From: Ensifer sp. LC11
Lineage (GTDB): Bacteria > Pseudomonadota > Alphaproteobacteria > Rhizobiales > Rhizobiaceae
Reading direction: 5' to 3'
DNA length: 64,000 nt
NCBI RefSeq assembly: GCF_001695835.1
Contig: NZ_MBSO01000019.1
Coordinates: 32,507-96,506, forward strand
Below the pieces are notes generated by a model. The model saw only the letters and a program-made list of their open reading frames with translations. It had not been told where the DNA came from and ran no database searches. The position numbers and the translations under genes are program-made. How positions within the stretch are numbered: position 1 is the stretch's first letter; each line of letters begins with the position of its first letter. Shown piece after piece: positions 43,732 to 52,396 of the stretch.

Positions 43732-44313
43732 ATGCGACTGACGAGAATTAGCGAGATCAGGCGGCGCGAGCTGCGCCGGGCGGCCTTCGAGGTGTTGCAG
43801 AAAGAGGGCATGGCCGGGGCGACGCTGGAGAAGGTTGCGACCCATGCCGGCGCCTCCAAGGGCATTGTGCTGCATTACTTCGCCAACAAGCAGGAGCTTT
43901 TCGAACATGCGATGCGCGAGGCGAACGTTGCGCTCAAGGAAGCGGTGGTCGACCGGCTGAACCGCGCGCGAACGCCGCGCGAGCGGCTGGAGGCGATCAT
44001 CGAGGCGAACTTCGAGGAACGCTTCTTCCAACCCTCGGTCTGCCATGCCTGGCTTTCGCTTTGCGCCGAAGTTCCGCGTGAACCGCAACTTGCCCGCATC
44101 CAGAAGGTGATCCACGCGCGCATGCGCTCAAACCTGCTTTCAGCACTCACGGATCTGTTGCCGGCAGGGGAATGCGAGGCTGTGGCGCTCGGCATCACCT
44201 CACTGATCGACGGCCTCTGGCTGAGGCTCGGACTGCAGTCGGAAGGGCTGACCCGCGACATCGCGCTTGCGCAGATGCGCGACTATCTCGCCCACCGCGT
44301 GCCAGAGGCCTAG
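43732..44313 (+). CDS. BetI-like TetR-family regulator
   Basis: 193 aa. The helix-turn-helix (LQKEGMAGATLEKVATHAGASKGIVLHYFANKQELFEHAM) and the C-terminal effector part (PSVCHAWLSLCAEVPREPQLARIQKVIHARMRSNLLSAL and SLIDGLWLRLGLQ) match BetI, the choline-responsive repressor, along the whole length. It is distinct from the BetI of the bet operon 4 kb away. ATG 43732 is preferred; the frame reaches 43708. It probably controls the divergent ChoX-like/hydrolase pair. Confidence 0.85.
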   Translation: MRLTRISEIRRRELRRAAFEVLQKEGMAGATLEKVATHAGASKGIVLHYFANKQELFEHAMREANVALKEAVVDRLNRARTPRERLEAIIEANFEERFFQPSVCHAWLSLCAEVPREPQLARIQKVIHARMRSNLLSALTDLLPAGECEAVALGITSLIDGLWLRLGLQSEGLTRDIALAQMRDYLAHRVPEA

Positions 44314-44326
44314 GCGATCCTCGATC

Positions 44327-46123
44327 TCAGCCGCCGAGCGCGTCCATGACGAGCCCGGCATCGCTCGCCTTGGCGCGGGACTTGATTTCGGCGATCCGGG
44401 CACTGACGGCCTGGGCGTCGGAAAAGACGAAGCCTTCCGGCAAACCGAGAACCGCAATCGAGCAGCGCATCAGCGGAAAATCACGAGGCGAACCGTCGCG
44501 GCCGTGACCGCTGATACGGCCTTCGGCCTGGTGCTCGGCGGAGTAAAGCTGGCGCACGTCGGAGCGGAAATCATCGAGCAGACGGTTCAGCACCGCCTCC
44601 AGTTCCTCGACCGAACAGCCGCTGACGCCGACGAAGAAATCGTCGCCGCCGACATGGCCGAGAAACTTCTCCTCGCCGATGAAGTGACGCCGCAGCAGTG
44701 CCGCAAACAATGTGATCGCAAGATCGCCCTTCTGGAACCCGTAGGTATCGTTGAAGGGCTTGAAGTCGTCGAAGTCGCAATAGCAGAAATAACGCGCCTG
44801 ATCGCCGTCGAGGATCGCATCCTGAACGTAATCGCGGATGGCCCGGTTGCCGGGCAGGCCCGTCAGCGGGTTCTGCTCCTGCGCCATCTTCAACTGCTTC
44901 TCGTTTATGATCTTCAGGAGCGATGAGGCCGAAAGTGTGCCGGCGTAGCGCATGTTCTCCGTCAGGATCAGGCAGTCGCTGCCGTCCATGCCAGCAAAGA
45001 TCTTCAGCATTTCATCCGCCGGCGTATCGAGATCGGCAATCGGCGCCGGGCTGACGAAATGCGAGATCCGCCGCTGGTAGATCCGGTTCTTCAGGAGGTC
45101 TCGGCCGAAGGGATGATAGATCAGTTCCTTGACGTGATATTCGTGCAGGATGCCGCGCGGCTCGCCATTGGCGTTCAAGACCGGGAAGAAGCCCTGACGC
45201 GGGTTCAACCGGAAGAGATCGAAGACGGAATCGAGATCGTCGCTTTCGCGCACGCTCGGCAATTGCTCGATCTGCTTGCGGATCAGGATGCCGTCGAGCG
45301 AAGACGAGGACCGCCGGCTGATGACGCTATGGTCGAGATGCGGATAGGCCGGCAGAAGTTCGCTGAGATGCGTCGTCGGCCGGGCGACGTAGTAGCCCTG
45401 CACGAGGTCGCAGCCGAGATCGCGGCAGGTCAGGAATTCGGCCTCGGTCTCGACGCCTTCGGCGATCACGCGTGTGCCGAGCACATGCGCGGTGTTGACG
45501 GTGTGGCGGACGAGATGGCGCTTGCGGGCATCGGCTTCGATGCCGGAGATGAAGTGCCTGTCGATCTTCACATAGTCGACCGGCTGGTCGCAAAGCAGCT
45601 TCAGGCCGTTGAAGCCGGCACCGAAGTCATCGATGGCGAGCTTGAAACCGGCGAGCCGGAGATCGCGCACGAGGGCTGAAAAATCCGGCATCTTGCCGCT
45701 GTCGAAACGTTCCGAAAGCTCGAAGCAGAGCGACGACGGAGCAATACCGGCGCGCTTCAGATGATTGACGAGCCGCTCGACAATATCGCCCTCGCCGCCG
45801 ACGAGGCGCGAGTCGAAATTGAGGAAAAGGGTGCGGGCCGCATGATCGGGCAGCGTCGCGAAGCCGGCGACGGCGCGGCTGTTGATCATATGCTCGAGCG
45901 CCAGCAACTGGCCTGCCTCTTCGGCCTTGTCGAGCAACTCCAGCGGCGAAGCGAAGCCGAGCTTGTGAAAGCCGCGCATCAGCGATTCATAACCAAACAC
46001 GGTTCCGGTCGCCGCCTCGGCGATCGGCTGGAAGGCGCTTTCGATCACCAGCTTGGCGAGCGTGACGATCTGGTCGTCGCCGAACCGGCGCAGCGACAGG
46101 ATTTCGGCGGGGGCGGCGGACAT
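44327..46123 (-). CDS. EAL-CBS-GGDEF protein, unusual domain order
   Basis: 598 aa from ATG 46123 (GGAG upstream). EAL domain first (YESLMRG with ESL at 46-48; ELSER, DDFGAGF, EGVETE present), then two CBS repeats (about 285-410), then a GGDEF domain with GGDDF at 492-496. The ESL and GGDDF changes are small, so phosphodiesterase activity is plausible and cyclase activity less so. No membrane segment. CBS domains suggest nucleotide sensing. Confidence 0.88.
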   Translation of the reverse strand: MSAAPAEILSLRRFGDDQIVTLAKLVIESAFQPIAEAATGTVFGYESLMRGFHKLGFASPLELLDKAEEAGQLLALEHMINSRAVAGFATLPDHAARTLFLNFDSRLVGGEGDIVERLVNHLKRAGIAPSSLCFELSERFDSGKMPDFSALVRDLRLAGFKLAIDDFGAGFNGLKLLCDQPVDYVKIDRHFISGIEADARKRHLVRHTVNTAHVLGTRVIAEGVETEAEFLTCRDLGCDLVQGYYVARPTTHLSELLPAYPHLDHSVISRRSSSSLDGILIRKQIEQLPSVRESDDLDSVFDLFRLNPRQGFFPVLNANGEPRGILHEYHVKELIYHPFGRDLLKNRIYQRRISHFVSPAPIADLDTPADEMLKIFAGMDGSDCLILTENMRYAGTLSASSLLKIINEKQLKMAQEQNPLTGLPGNRAIRDYVQDAILDGDQARYFCYCDFDDFKPFNDTYGFQKGDLAITLFAALLRRHFIGEEKFLGHVGGDDFFVGVSGCSVEELEAVLNRLLDDFRSDVRQLYSAEHQAEGRISGHGRDGSPRDFPLMRCSIAVLGLPEGFVFSDAQAVSARIAEIKSRAKASDAGLVMDALGG

Positions 46124-46333
46124 GCCGGGCTCCAGAGACAGGGGAACGGACGATCGGACGACGGCAGCATGGCCACCAACCGTCAACGAAGTCTTTCCCC
46201 TCTGTGAAGCTTTGATGAAAGCTATGTGACAGTCGCAACCGCATCAGTCAGATGAAAACACTCTAATGAAATCAGTGGTTTCATAAGCAATCCCTTCCGC
46301 TGCCCGCCTTTCGTCCTGGTCCGGCGCGGATGG

Positions 46334-46768
46334 TCAAGCGAGAACGAGCAGAGCCAGATAGCCGGCACCAATCGTCAGGCAGAGGGGGCCGTAAATTTGG
46401 CGGTCGAGCGTCACGAAGGGCTCCGCACCATGGCGCTGGTGAAAGATTGCCGAAAAGGCGAACAATCCGCGGGCGATAAAGATTGCCGCGAGCGCCGCAA
46501 GGCCACCATCGGCCAATGTCGCCGGCAGCACGCCCGCCATCAAAGGCGTGACCGACAATGGCAGGAGCGCCGCGGCGAAGATGAGCGCGGCGACGATCAG
46601 CGTCAGCCAAGCCGGGGGCATCAGCAAACGGCGCTTTGTGCCTACCACCGTGCGCACCAGCGACGCCTCGTCGTGGCAGGGCCAAAGCCCGCCCAGCGCC
46701 CAATAGGCATGCAGCCCGGCGATGCCGGCAAGAACCAAGAAAATCAGGATCGCGATCGCGGTCAACAT
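46334..46768 (-). CDS. DUF3995 family membrane protein
   Basis: 144 aa, four membrane helices. The start MLTAIAILIFLVLAGIAGLHAYWALGGLWP is the DUF3995 signature (HAYWALGG). Function unknown. It follows the 133-aa membrane gene by 36 bases on the minus strand, and both are divergent from the TetR regulator at 47289. Confidence 0.82.
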   Translation of the reverse strand: MLTAIAILIFLVLAGIAGLHAYWALGGLWPCHDEASLVRTVVGTKRRLLMPPAWLTLIVAALIFAAALLPLSVTPLMAGVLPATLADGGLAALAAIFIARGLFAFSAIFHQRHGAEPFVTLDRQIYGPLCLTIGAGYLALLVLA

Positions 46769-46804
46769 CAGTGGTACCTTCTTTGCCAGTCGATGGGTGC
46801 AGCG

Positions 46805-47206
46805 TCAGGCTGACACGTTTGACAGAGGCTTGGCCCCCGCTCGCGCGCCAATCGCCGCAAACCCGGCCATGAGGATGAATGCAACCCACTGCGGCGTCGA
46901 CCAGAGCGAACCGAGATAGGCGAGCCCGTAGCCGAAGAACAGAGCCGCATAGGCAAGGTATTGCAGGATCACCGCGCCAGCGAGCGGTACGCGGTAGCGT
47001 CGGTCGACGGCGGCAAACAGCAGAGCGAGGCTGTTGATCAGGAGAACGGCGCTGGTCGCATGCCAGAGTAGCGAGACATAGATCTGCAGCAGCGGCGACG
47101 GGCTGCTTGCGAGCAAGGGCACATGCACCTCCGGCCCGCCGGCGAAGAGATGAGTGCCTGTTGTTGCCAGGGACAGAATGCCCGCCGCCAGAAGCCACCT
47201 GCTCAT
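46805..47206 (-). CDS. Small integral membrane protein, function unknown
   Basis: 133 aa, four hydrophobic segments (about residues 5-22, 42-62, 72-92 and 102-120). It may be the first gene of a two-gene unit with the DUF3995 gene. Twin CATACG operators at 47227-47280 lie between it and the divergent TetR gene, so it is the regulator's probable target. Confidence 0.72.
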   Translation of the reverse strand: MSRWLLAAGILSLATTGTHLFAGGPEVHVPLLASSPSPLLQIYVSLLWHATSAVLLINSLALLFAAVDRRYRVPLAGAVILQYLAYAALFFGYGLAYLGSLWSTPQWVAFILMAGFAAIGARAGAKPLSNVSA

Positions 47207-47226
47207 GATCCGTCTCCAATTTTTAC

Positions 47227-47242
47227 CATACGGCAGCGTATG
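47227..47242. promoter_or_regulatory. Candidate TetR operator 1
   Basis: CATACG-GCAG-CGTATG is a perfect 6-bp-arm dyad, 21 bases upstream of the minus-strand membrane-protein gene. A second copy with five-base arms is at 47267-47280, 39 bases centre to centre. Confidence 0.75.
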
Positions 47243-47266
47243 TACGTCGATCGCTTGCGCCAGTCA

Positions 47267-47280
47267 ATACGGTGGCGTAT
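47267..47280. promoter_or_regulatory. Candidate TetR operator 2
   Basis: ATACG-GTGG-CGTAT, same dyad as operator 1, ending 8 bases before the TetR start codon and overlapping its ribosome site region. Placement suggests autoregulation. Confidence 0.75.
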
Positions 47281-47288
47281 GGAAAGAC

Positions 47289-47864
47289 ATGGTGACGAAA
47301 AACACCCTGACGAGCGACGATTGGATCAAGGCCGCCTTCCGCGCGCTGACCGTGGGCGGCGTGCAGGCAATCCGCGCCGAGGCGATTGCTCGCGACCTGA
47401 AGGTGAGCAAGGGGTCGTTCTATTGGCATTTCAAGGACGTGCCGGATCTGAAGGCCCAGATGCTCGCCCACTGGGCGCGCGAAGCGACCGACACCATCAT
47501 CGCCGAGGTCGAAGCCTCGCAGCTACCGGCGGAAGACCGGCTGCGGCTGCTGGTCCACGCCGCGACGGACGAACGCACCCTCCCTTATGGCGGGCTGCTT
47601 GCCGACAGTGCGGTGCGCGAATGGGCCCGTTTTGATGCCCTGGCGGCAACGGCCCTCCGATCGGTTGACGAACGCCGGATCGGCTATGTCGCCGACCTGC
47701 TCGGACGATGCGGATTTGCACCAAGCCGCAGCCGAAGCGGCGCCAATGCGCTCTACGGTGCCCTGATCGGCCTTGAGGCGCTCGCCGCAAATGGCCTTGC
47801 GGATCTTCGCGCCGATCTGGCGGGGCTGCTGGAGGCCCTGCTCCTCAGCCGCGAAAGCGCGTAA
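47289..47864 (+). CDS. TetR-family regulator
   Basis: 191 aa. Helix-turn-helix VGGVQAIRAEAIARDLKVSKGSFYWHFKDVPDLKAQML near residues 20-57. It ends 1 base before the convergent HdeD gene. Two matching dyads in the divergent region upstream are its probable sites. ATG 47289 has GGAAAG upstream. The ligand is unknown. Confidence 0.88.
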   Translation: MVTKNTLTSDDWIKAAFRALTVGGVQAIRAEAIARDLKVSKGSFYWHFKDVPDLKAQMLAHWAREATDTIIAEVEASQLPAEDRLRLLVHAATDERTLPYGGLLADSAVREWARFDALAATALRSVDERRIGYVADLLGRCGFAPSRSRSGANALYGALIGLEALAANGLADLRADLAGLLEALLLSRESA

Positions 47865-48413
47865 TTAGCCCTTTGCCAGCACGCCGAAGGCGATCAGCGA
47901 CAACCCCTGCATGACGAGGTCGACGGCCAGGAACAGGCCGAGGATCCAGAGACTGTTGACCGGCCAACCGGCGGCGATGATGAGACCGGCGGCAAACGTG
48001 ACGAGGCCGCCGAGCGCCACCCAGCCCCAGCCCTGAAGCGGCCGGAGCTTGAGGCCGACCCAGATGCGAAAGCAGCCGGCGACGATCAGGGCGATGGCCA
48101 TCACAAAGGTCAGGAAGGATGACGCGAGCAAGGGGTTGATGAAGGCAAAGAGCCCGGCGATCGTATAGCAGGCGCCGCTCAGTCCCCAATAGAGCACGCT
48201 GTCCCAACCCTTCACCTGAAAGGCATGGGCGAGATTGAACAGCCCGCCGATCAGCATGATGATCCCGACGTAGTAGACCGAGGCGACGGTTGCCATCAGC
48301 AGATTGCCGAAGGCAAGGCCGCCGCACATGATCAGAAGCACGCCGAGTGCCACGAACCATCCCCATTTGCCGGCAACCGCTGTCTTGTCGGCCTGATCGA
48401 ATGCATGGGTCAT
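47865..48413 (-). CDS. HdeD/DUF308 family membrane protein
   Basis: 182 aa, six membrane helices, pattern of HdeD (GWFVALGVLLIMCGGLAFGNLLMATVASVYYVGIIMLIGGLFNLAHAF). In E. coli HdeD aids acid resistance. TGGAGG precedes ATG 48413. Divergent from betI, so the two could share the promoter region. Confidence 0.85.
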   Translation of the reverse strand: MTHAFDQADKTAVAGKWGWFVALGVLLIMCGGLAFGNLLMATVASVYYVGIIMLIGGLFNLAHAFQVKGWDSVLYWGLSGACYTIAGLFAFINPLLASSFLTFVMAIALIVAGCFRIWVGLKLRPLQGWGWVALGGLVTFAAGLIIAAGWPVNSLWILGLFLAVDLVMQGLSLIAFGVLAKG

Positions 48414-48507
48414 TTCAACCTCCAGTCCCTCGGAACGCAGGATCGCTACCGGGAAGATTGAGCCGGATTTCTCCGGAAAAGGAAAGAAAAAACGCCTCAG
48501 ATTTTTA

Positions 48508-48527
48508 TTGATTGATGAGTCAATCAA
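48508..48527. promoter_or_regulatory. BetI operator
   Basis: TTGATTGATGAGTCAATCAA: perfect 8-bp arms around TGAG, 33-52 bases upstream of betI. The location in front of the bet operon and the symmetry fit BetI binding; AT-rich runs on both sides suit a -10/-35 region. Confidence 0.75.
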
Positions 48528-48559
48528 AAATAAACTGACCATCGTCAAGGGAGAGACCA

Positions 48560-49177
48560 ATGCCGAAGGTCGGGATGGAGCCGGTGCGCCGCAAGGCGCT
48601 AGTGGACGCAGCACTTCGCGTGATCGGCGATCAGGGCACGCTGGCCGTCACGATGTCCGAGATCGCCCGCCATGCCGGCGTCTCCCCTGCTCTCGCGCAT
48701 CACTATTTCGGCAGCAAGGAACAATTGCTGATCGAGACGATCCGAAGCCTTCTACGGCAACTGCGCGACGACACGGTGGCGGCGCTTCGCGTGGTCGCCG
48801 GTCCGCGCGAAAGACTGAGCGTCTTGATCCGCATTTCCTTCCAGGCAAGCCAGTTTGCCCCCGACACGATCGCCGCATGGCTCGCCTTCTATTCGGAAGC
48901 GCAACGCTCGGAAGAGGTGCGGCGGTTGCTGGTCGTCTATGCCCGGCGACTGCGTTCCAATCTGCTGGCAAGCCTGAAGGCGCTTTGCGCCGCCGATGAC
49001 GCGGAACGCATCGCCGAAGGCGCTGCTGCGATGATCGACGGACTTTATATCCGCCAGAGTCTGCGCTCTGCGCCGATCGGCATCGAAGCCTCGATCGCGC
49101 TCACGGAAGACTATGTCACCTCGCACATCGATCGGCTCAATCGCCAAGGGTCCAATCACCAGGGAACGGCCGCATGA
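48560..49177 (+). CDS. betI: Choline-responsive repressor BetI
   Basis: 205 aa. MPKVGMEPVRRKALVDAALRVIGDQGTLAVTMSEIARHAGVSPALAHHYFGSKEQLL is the BetI N-terminus; AAMIDGLYIRQSLRSAPIG is its C-terminal signature. It represses the bet operon until choline binds. Its stop overlaps the betC start (ATGA), giving coupled translation. First gene of the operon. Confidence 0.95.
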   Translation: MPKVGMEPVRRKALVDAALRVIGDQGTLAVTMSEIARHAGVSPALAHHYFGSKEQLLIETIRSLLRQLRDDTVAALRVVAGPRERLSVLIRISFQASQFAPDTIAAWLAFYSEAQRSEEVRRLLVVYARRLRSNLLASLKALCAADDAERIAEGAAAMIDGLYIRQSLRSAPIGIEASIALTEDYVTSHIDRLNRQGSNHQGTAA

Positions 49178-50709
49178 CCGCAAGACCGAACATCCTGATC
49201 ATCATGGTCGACCAGCTGAACGGAAAGTTCTTTCCGGACGGACCGGCGGCGTTCCTGCATGCACCGAACCTGAAGGCGCTTGCTGCCCGTTCGGCCCGCT
49301 TCCGCAACAACTACACCTCGTCGCCGCTCTGTGCGCCTGCCCGCGCCTCGTTCATGGCCGGTCAACTGCCGAGCCGCACCCGCGTCTATGACAATGCCGC
49401 CGAGTATCAGTCCTCAATCCCGACCTATGCACATCACCTGCGCCGCGCCGGCTATTACACAGCGTTGTCGGGCAAGATGCACTTCGTCGGACCGGACCAG
49501 TTGCACGGGTTCGAGGAACGGTTGACGACCGATATCTATCCGGCCGATTTCGGCTGGACGCCCGACTATCGCAAGCCCGGCGAGCGCATCGACTGGTGGT
49601 ACCACAATCTGGGCTCCGTCACCGGCGCCGGCGTCGCCGAGATCACCAACCAGATGGAGTATGACGACGAGGTCGCCTTCCTCGCCAACCAGAAGCTCTA
49701 CCAGCTTTCGCGCGAAAACGACGATGCGGACCGCCGCCCCTGGTGCCTGACCGTTTCGTTCACCCACCCGCACGACCCCTATGTGGCGCGCAAGAAGTTC
49801 TGGGATCTCTATGAGGATTGCGAACACCTGCTGCCCGAAATCGGCATGCTGCCGGAAGATCAGCTGGATCCGCATTCCAGGCGCATCATGCATTCCTGCG
49901 ACTACGTCAATTTCGACCTGACGGAAGACAACATCCGCCGCTCGCGTCGTGCCTATTTCGCCAACATCTCCTACCTCGACGAAAAGGTCGGCGAGCTCGT
50001 GGACACGCTGACGCGCACCCGCATGCTCGACGATACCCTGATCCTGTTCTGCTCGGATCACGGCGACATGCTCGGCGAGCGCGGCCTGTGGTTCAAGATG
50101 AACTTCTTCGAAGGCTCGGCCCGCGTGCCGCTGATGGTTGCCGGCCCCGGTGTCGCGCCCGGCCTGCACGTGGCACCGACCTCCAATCTCGACGTGACGC
50201 CGACGCTTGCCGATCTCGCCGGCATTTCCATGGAAGAGGTGAAGCCCTGGACCGACGGCATCAGCCTCGTGCCCATGATAAACGGCCAAGAGCGCAGCGA
50301 GCCGGTGCTGATGGAATATGCGGCGGAAGCCTCCTACGCCCCCCTCGTCGCCATCCGCGAAGGCAAGTGGAAATACATCCACTGCGCGCTCGATCCGGAC
50401 CAGCTCTACGATCTCGACGCCGATCCGCTGGAGTTGAAAAACCTGGCGGCCAATCCGGAAACCCCTGTGCAAACGGCGACGCTTCAAGCCTTCCGCGACA
50501 TGTGCGTCGCGCATTGGGACATGGAGGCTTTCGATGCGGCCGTGCGCGAAAGCCAGGCGCGGCGCTGGGTGGTCTACGAGGCGCTTCGAAACGGCGCCTA
50601 CTACCCCTGGGATCACCAGCCGCTGCTGAAGGCATCCGAGCGCTACATGCGCAACCACATGAACCTCGACAATCTCGAGGAATCCAAACGTTACCCGCGA
50701 GGAGAATGA
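49174..50709 (+). CDS. betC: Choline-sulfatase
   Basis: 511 aa sulfatase. Cys53 in [10 protein letters not shown] is the residue converted to formylglycine; metal ligands Asp13 (IMVDQ) and the later DHGDMLGER stretch are present. It hydrolyses choline-O-sulfate to choline and sulfate, feeding betB/betA and supplying sulfate. The betICBA order with betC inside the operon is known from S. meliloti. Cytoplasmic. Confidence 0.95.
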   Translation: MTARPNILIIMVDQLNGKFFPDGPAAFLHAPNLKALAARSARFRNNYTSSPLCAPARASFMAGQLPSRTRVYDNAAEYQSSIPTYAHHLRRAGYYTALSGKMHFVGPDQLHGFEERLTTDIYPADFGWTPDYRKPGERIDWWYHNLGSVTGAGVAEITNQMEYDDEVAFLANQKLYQLSRENDDADRRPWCLTVSFTHPHDPYVARKKFWDLYEDCEHLLPEIGMLPEDQLDPHSRRIMHSCDYVNFDLTEDNIRRSRRAYFANISYLDEKVGELVDTLTRTRMLDDTLILFCSDHGDMLGERGLWFKMNFFEGSARVPLMVAGPGVAPGLHVAPTSNLDVTPTLADLAGISMEEVKPWTDGISLVPMINGQERSEPVLMEYAAEASYAPLVAIREGKWKYIHCALDPDQLYDLDADPLELKNLAANPETPVQTATLQAFRDMCVAHWDMEAFDAAVRESQARRWVVYEALRNGAYYPWDHQPLLKASERYMRNHMNLDNLEESKRYPRGE

Positions 50710-50710
50710 C

Positions 50711-52174
50711 ATGAGAGCCCAACCGCAAGCCTCGCACTTCATCGACGGCGAATATGTCGAGGACATCGAAGGCACCGTCATCGAGAGCATCTATCCGGCA
50801 ACCGGCGAAGTGATCGCGCGGCTGCATGCGGCAACGCCCGATATCGTCGAGAAGGCGATCGCGGCAGCCAAGCGCGCCCAGCCGGAATGGGCGGCGATGA
50901 GCCCGACGGCGCGCGGCCGAATCCTCAAGCGCGCCGCCGAGATCATGCGCGAACGCAACCGCGAGCTTTCCGAGCTCGAAACCCTCGACACCGGCAAGCC
51001 GATCCAGGAGACGATCGTCGCTGATCCGACCTCGGGCGCCGATAGTTTCGAGTTCTTCGGCGGCGTGATCGCGACGGCGCTTAACGGCGACTACATCCCG
51101 CTCGGCGGCGACTTCGCCTATACCAAGCGCGTGCCGCTCGGTGTCTGCGTCGGCATCGGCGCCTGGAACTATCCGCAGCAGATAGCCTGCTGGAAGGGCG
51201 CTCCGGCGCTTGCCGCCGGCAACGCCATGGTCTTCAAGCCGTCTGAAAACACGCCACTCGGCGCGCTGAAGATCGCCGAAATCCTGATCGAGGCCGGCTT
51301 GCCGAAGGGCCTCTACAACGTCATCCAGGGCGATCGTTCGACCGGCCCGCTGCTCGTCAATCATCCTGACGTTGCCAAGGTGTCGCTCACCGGCTCGGTG
51401 CCGACAGGCAAGAAGGTGGCCGGTGCGGCTGCGGCCGAACTCAAGCACGTCACCATGGAACTCGGCGGCAAGTCGCCGCTGATCGTCTTTGACGATGCCG
51501 ATCTCGAAAGCGCCATCGGCGGGGCCATGCTCGGCAATTTCTATTCGACCGGCCAGGTCTGCTCCAACGGCACCCGCGTCTTCGTGCACAAGGGCATCAA
51601 GGAGCAGTTCCTGACGCGGCTCAAAGCCCGCACCGAGGCGATCGTCATCGGCGATCCCATGGACGAGGCGACGCAGCTTGGGCCAATGGTCTCCATGCCG
51701 CAGCGTGACAAGGTCTTCTCCTATATCGAGAAGGGCAAGGCCGAAGGTGCGCGGCTCGTGACCGGCGGCGGTATCCCGAATGCCGTCAACGCCGAAGGCA
51801 CCTATATCCAGCCGACCGTTTTTGCCGACGTCACCGACGAGATGACGATCGCGCGCGAGGAGATCTTTGGGCCGGTCATGTGCGTGCTCGACTTCGATAA
51901 CGAGGCCGAGGTGATTGCGCGGGCAAATGCCACCGAGTTCGGCCTGTCAGCCGGTGTCTTCACTGCCGACATCACCCGCGCGCACCGTGTCGTCGATCAG
52001 CTCGAAGCCGGCACGCTCTGGATCAACACCTACAATCTGTGCCCGGTGGAGATCCCCTTCGGCGGCTCGAAACAATCCGGCTTCGGCCGCGAGAATTCGG
52101 TGGCCGCACTCAACCACTACAGCGAGCTGAAGACGGTCTATGTCGGCATGGGGCCGGTGCAGGCGCCGTATTGA
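50711..52174 (+). CDS. betB: Betaine aldehyde dehydrogenase
   Basis: 487 aa aldehyde dehydrogenase. Catalytic Glu250 ([12 protein letters not shown]) and Cys284 ([11 protein letters not shown]) are present, and the N-terminus is of BetB type ([10 protein letters not shown]). It oxidises betaine aldehyde to glycine betaine with NAD(P)+. It follows betC by one base. Confidence 0.95.
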   Translation: MRAQPQASHFIDGEYVEDIEGTVIESIYPATGEVIARLHAATPDIVEKAIAAAKRAQPEWAAMSPTARGRILKRAAEIMRERNRELSELETLDTGKPIQETIVADPTSGADSFEFFGGVIATALNGDYIPLGGDFAYTKRVPLGVCVGIGAWNYPQQIACWKGAPALAAGNAMVFKPSENTPLGALKIAEILIEAGLPKGLYNVIQGDRSTGPLLVNHPDVAKVSLTGSVPTGKKVAGAAAAELKHVTMELGGKSPLIVFDDADLESAIGGAMLGNFYSTGQVCSNGTRVFVHKGIKEQFLTRLKARTEAIVIGDPMDEATQLGPMVSMPQRDKVFSYIEKGKAEGARLVTGGGIPNAVNAEGTYIQPTVFADVTDEMTIAREEIFGPVMCVLDFDNEAEVIARANATEFGLSAGVFTADITRAHRVVDQLEAGTLWINTYNLCPVEIPFGGSKQSGFGRENSVAALNHYSELKTVYVGMGPVQAPY

Positions 52175-52201
52175 GGATTGAGGGTCGGCTGGCCGCGGTT
52201 G

Positions 52202-52359
52202 CCCCTCACCCCTAGCCCTCACCCCGCAGGCGGGGAGAAGGAACGTGGCACACGCCCGGTTCGAGCGCGCTACGGTGCGGCAACGTCCCTTCGCCCCGCT
52301 TGCGGCGAGAAGGTGCCGGCAGGCGGATGAGGGGCGCATACCCACCGCGGATGAGGGGC
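52202..52359. repeat. Rhizobial intergenic mosaic element (RIME-like)
   Basis: Outer arms CCCCTCA (52202-52208) and TGAGGGG (52328-52334) enclose a hairpin CCCCGC-AGG-CGGGG (52222-52235) and a second GC-rich hairpin near 52291-52308. The 13-mer GCGGATGAGGGGC is repeated at 52323-52335 and 52347-52359. The pattern is that of the mosaic elements described between genes in Rhizobium and Sinorhizobium. It separates betB and betA by 222 bases. Confidence 0.8.
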
Positions 52360-52396
52360 ATGCCGAGGGGCAACGACTAAAAGAAAGACCACGCTA

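Noticed and set aside
46334..47206. Toxin-antitoxin pair formed by the two small membrane genes
   Set aside because: Both proteins have four membrane helices and resemble DUF3995-type proteins; neither looks like a toxin or antitoxin.
49414..52000. Minus-strand frames opposite betC and betB
   Set aside because: Mirror images of third-position GC bias in the bet genes, with no protein-like features.
52202..52359. CRISPR-like or riboswitch structure between betB and betA
   Set aside because: Repeats are two short copies with hairpins of the rhizobial mosaic type; no regular repeat-spacer array and no known ligand-binding fold.
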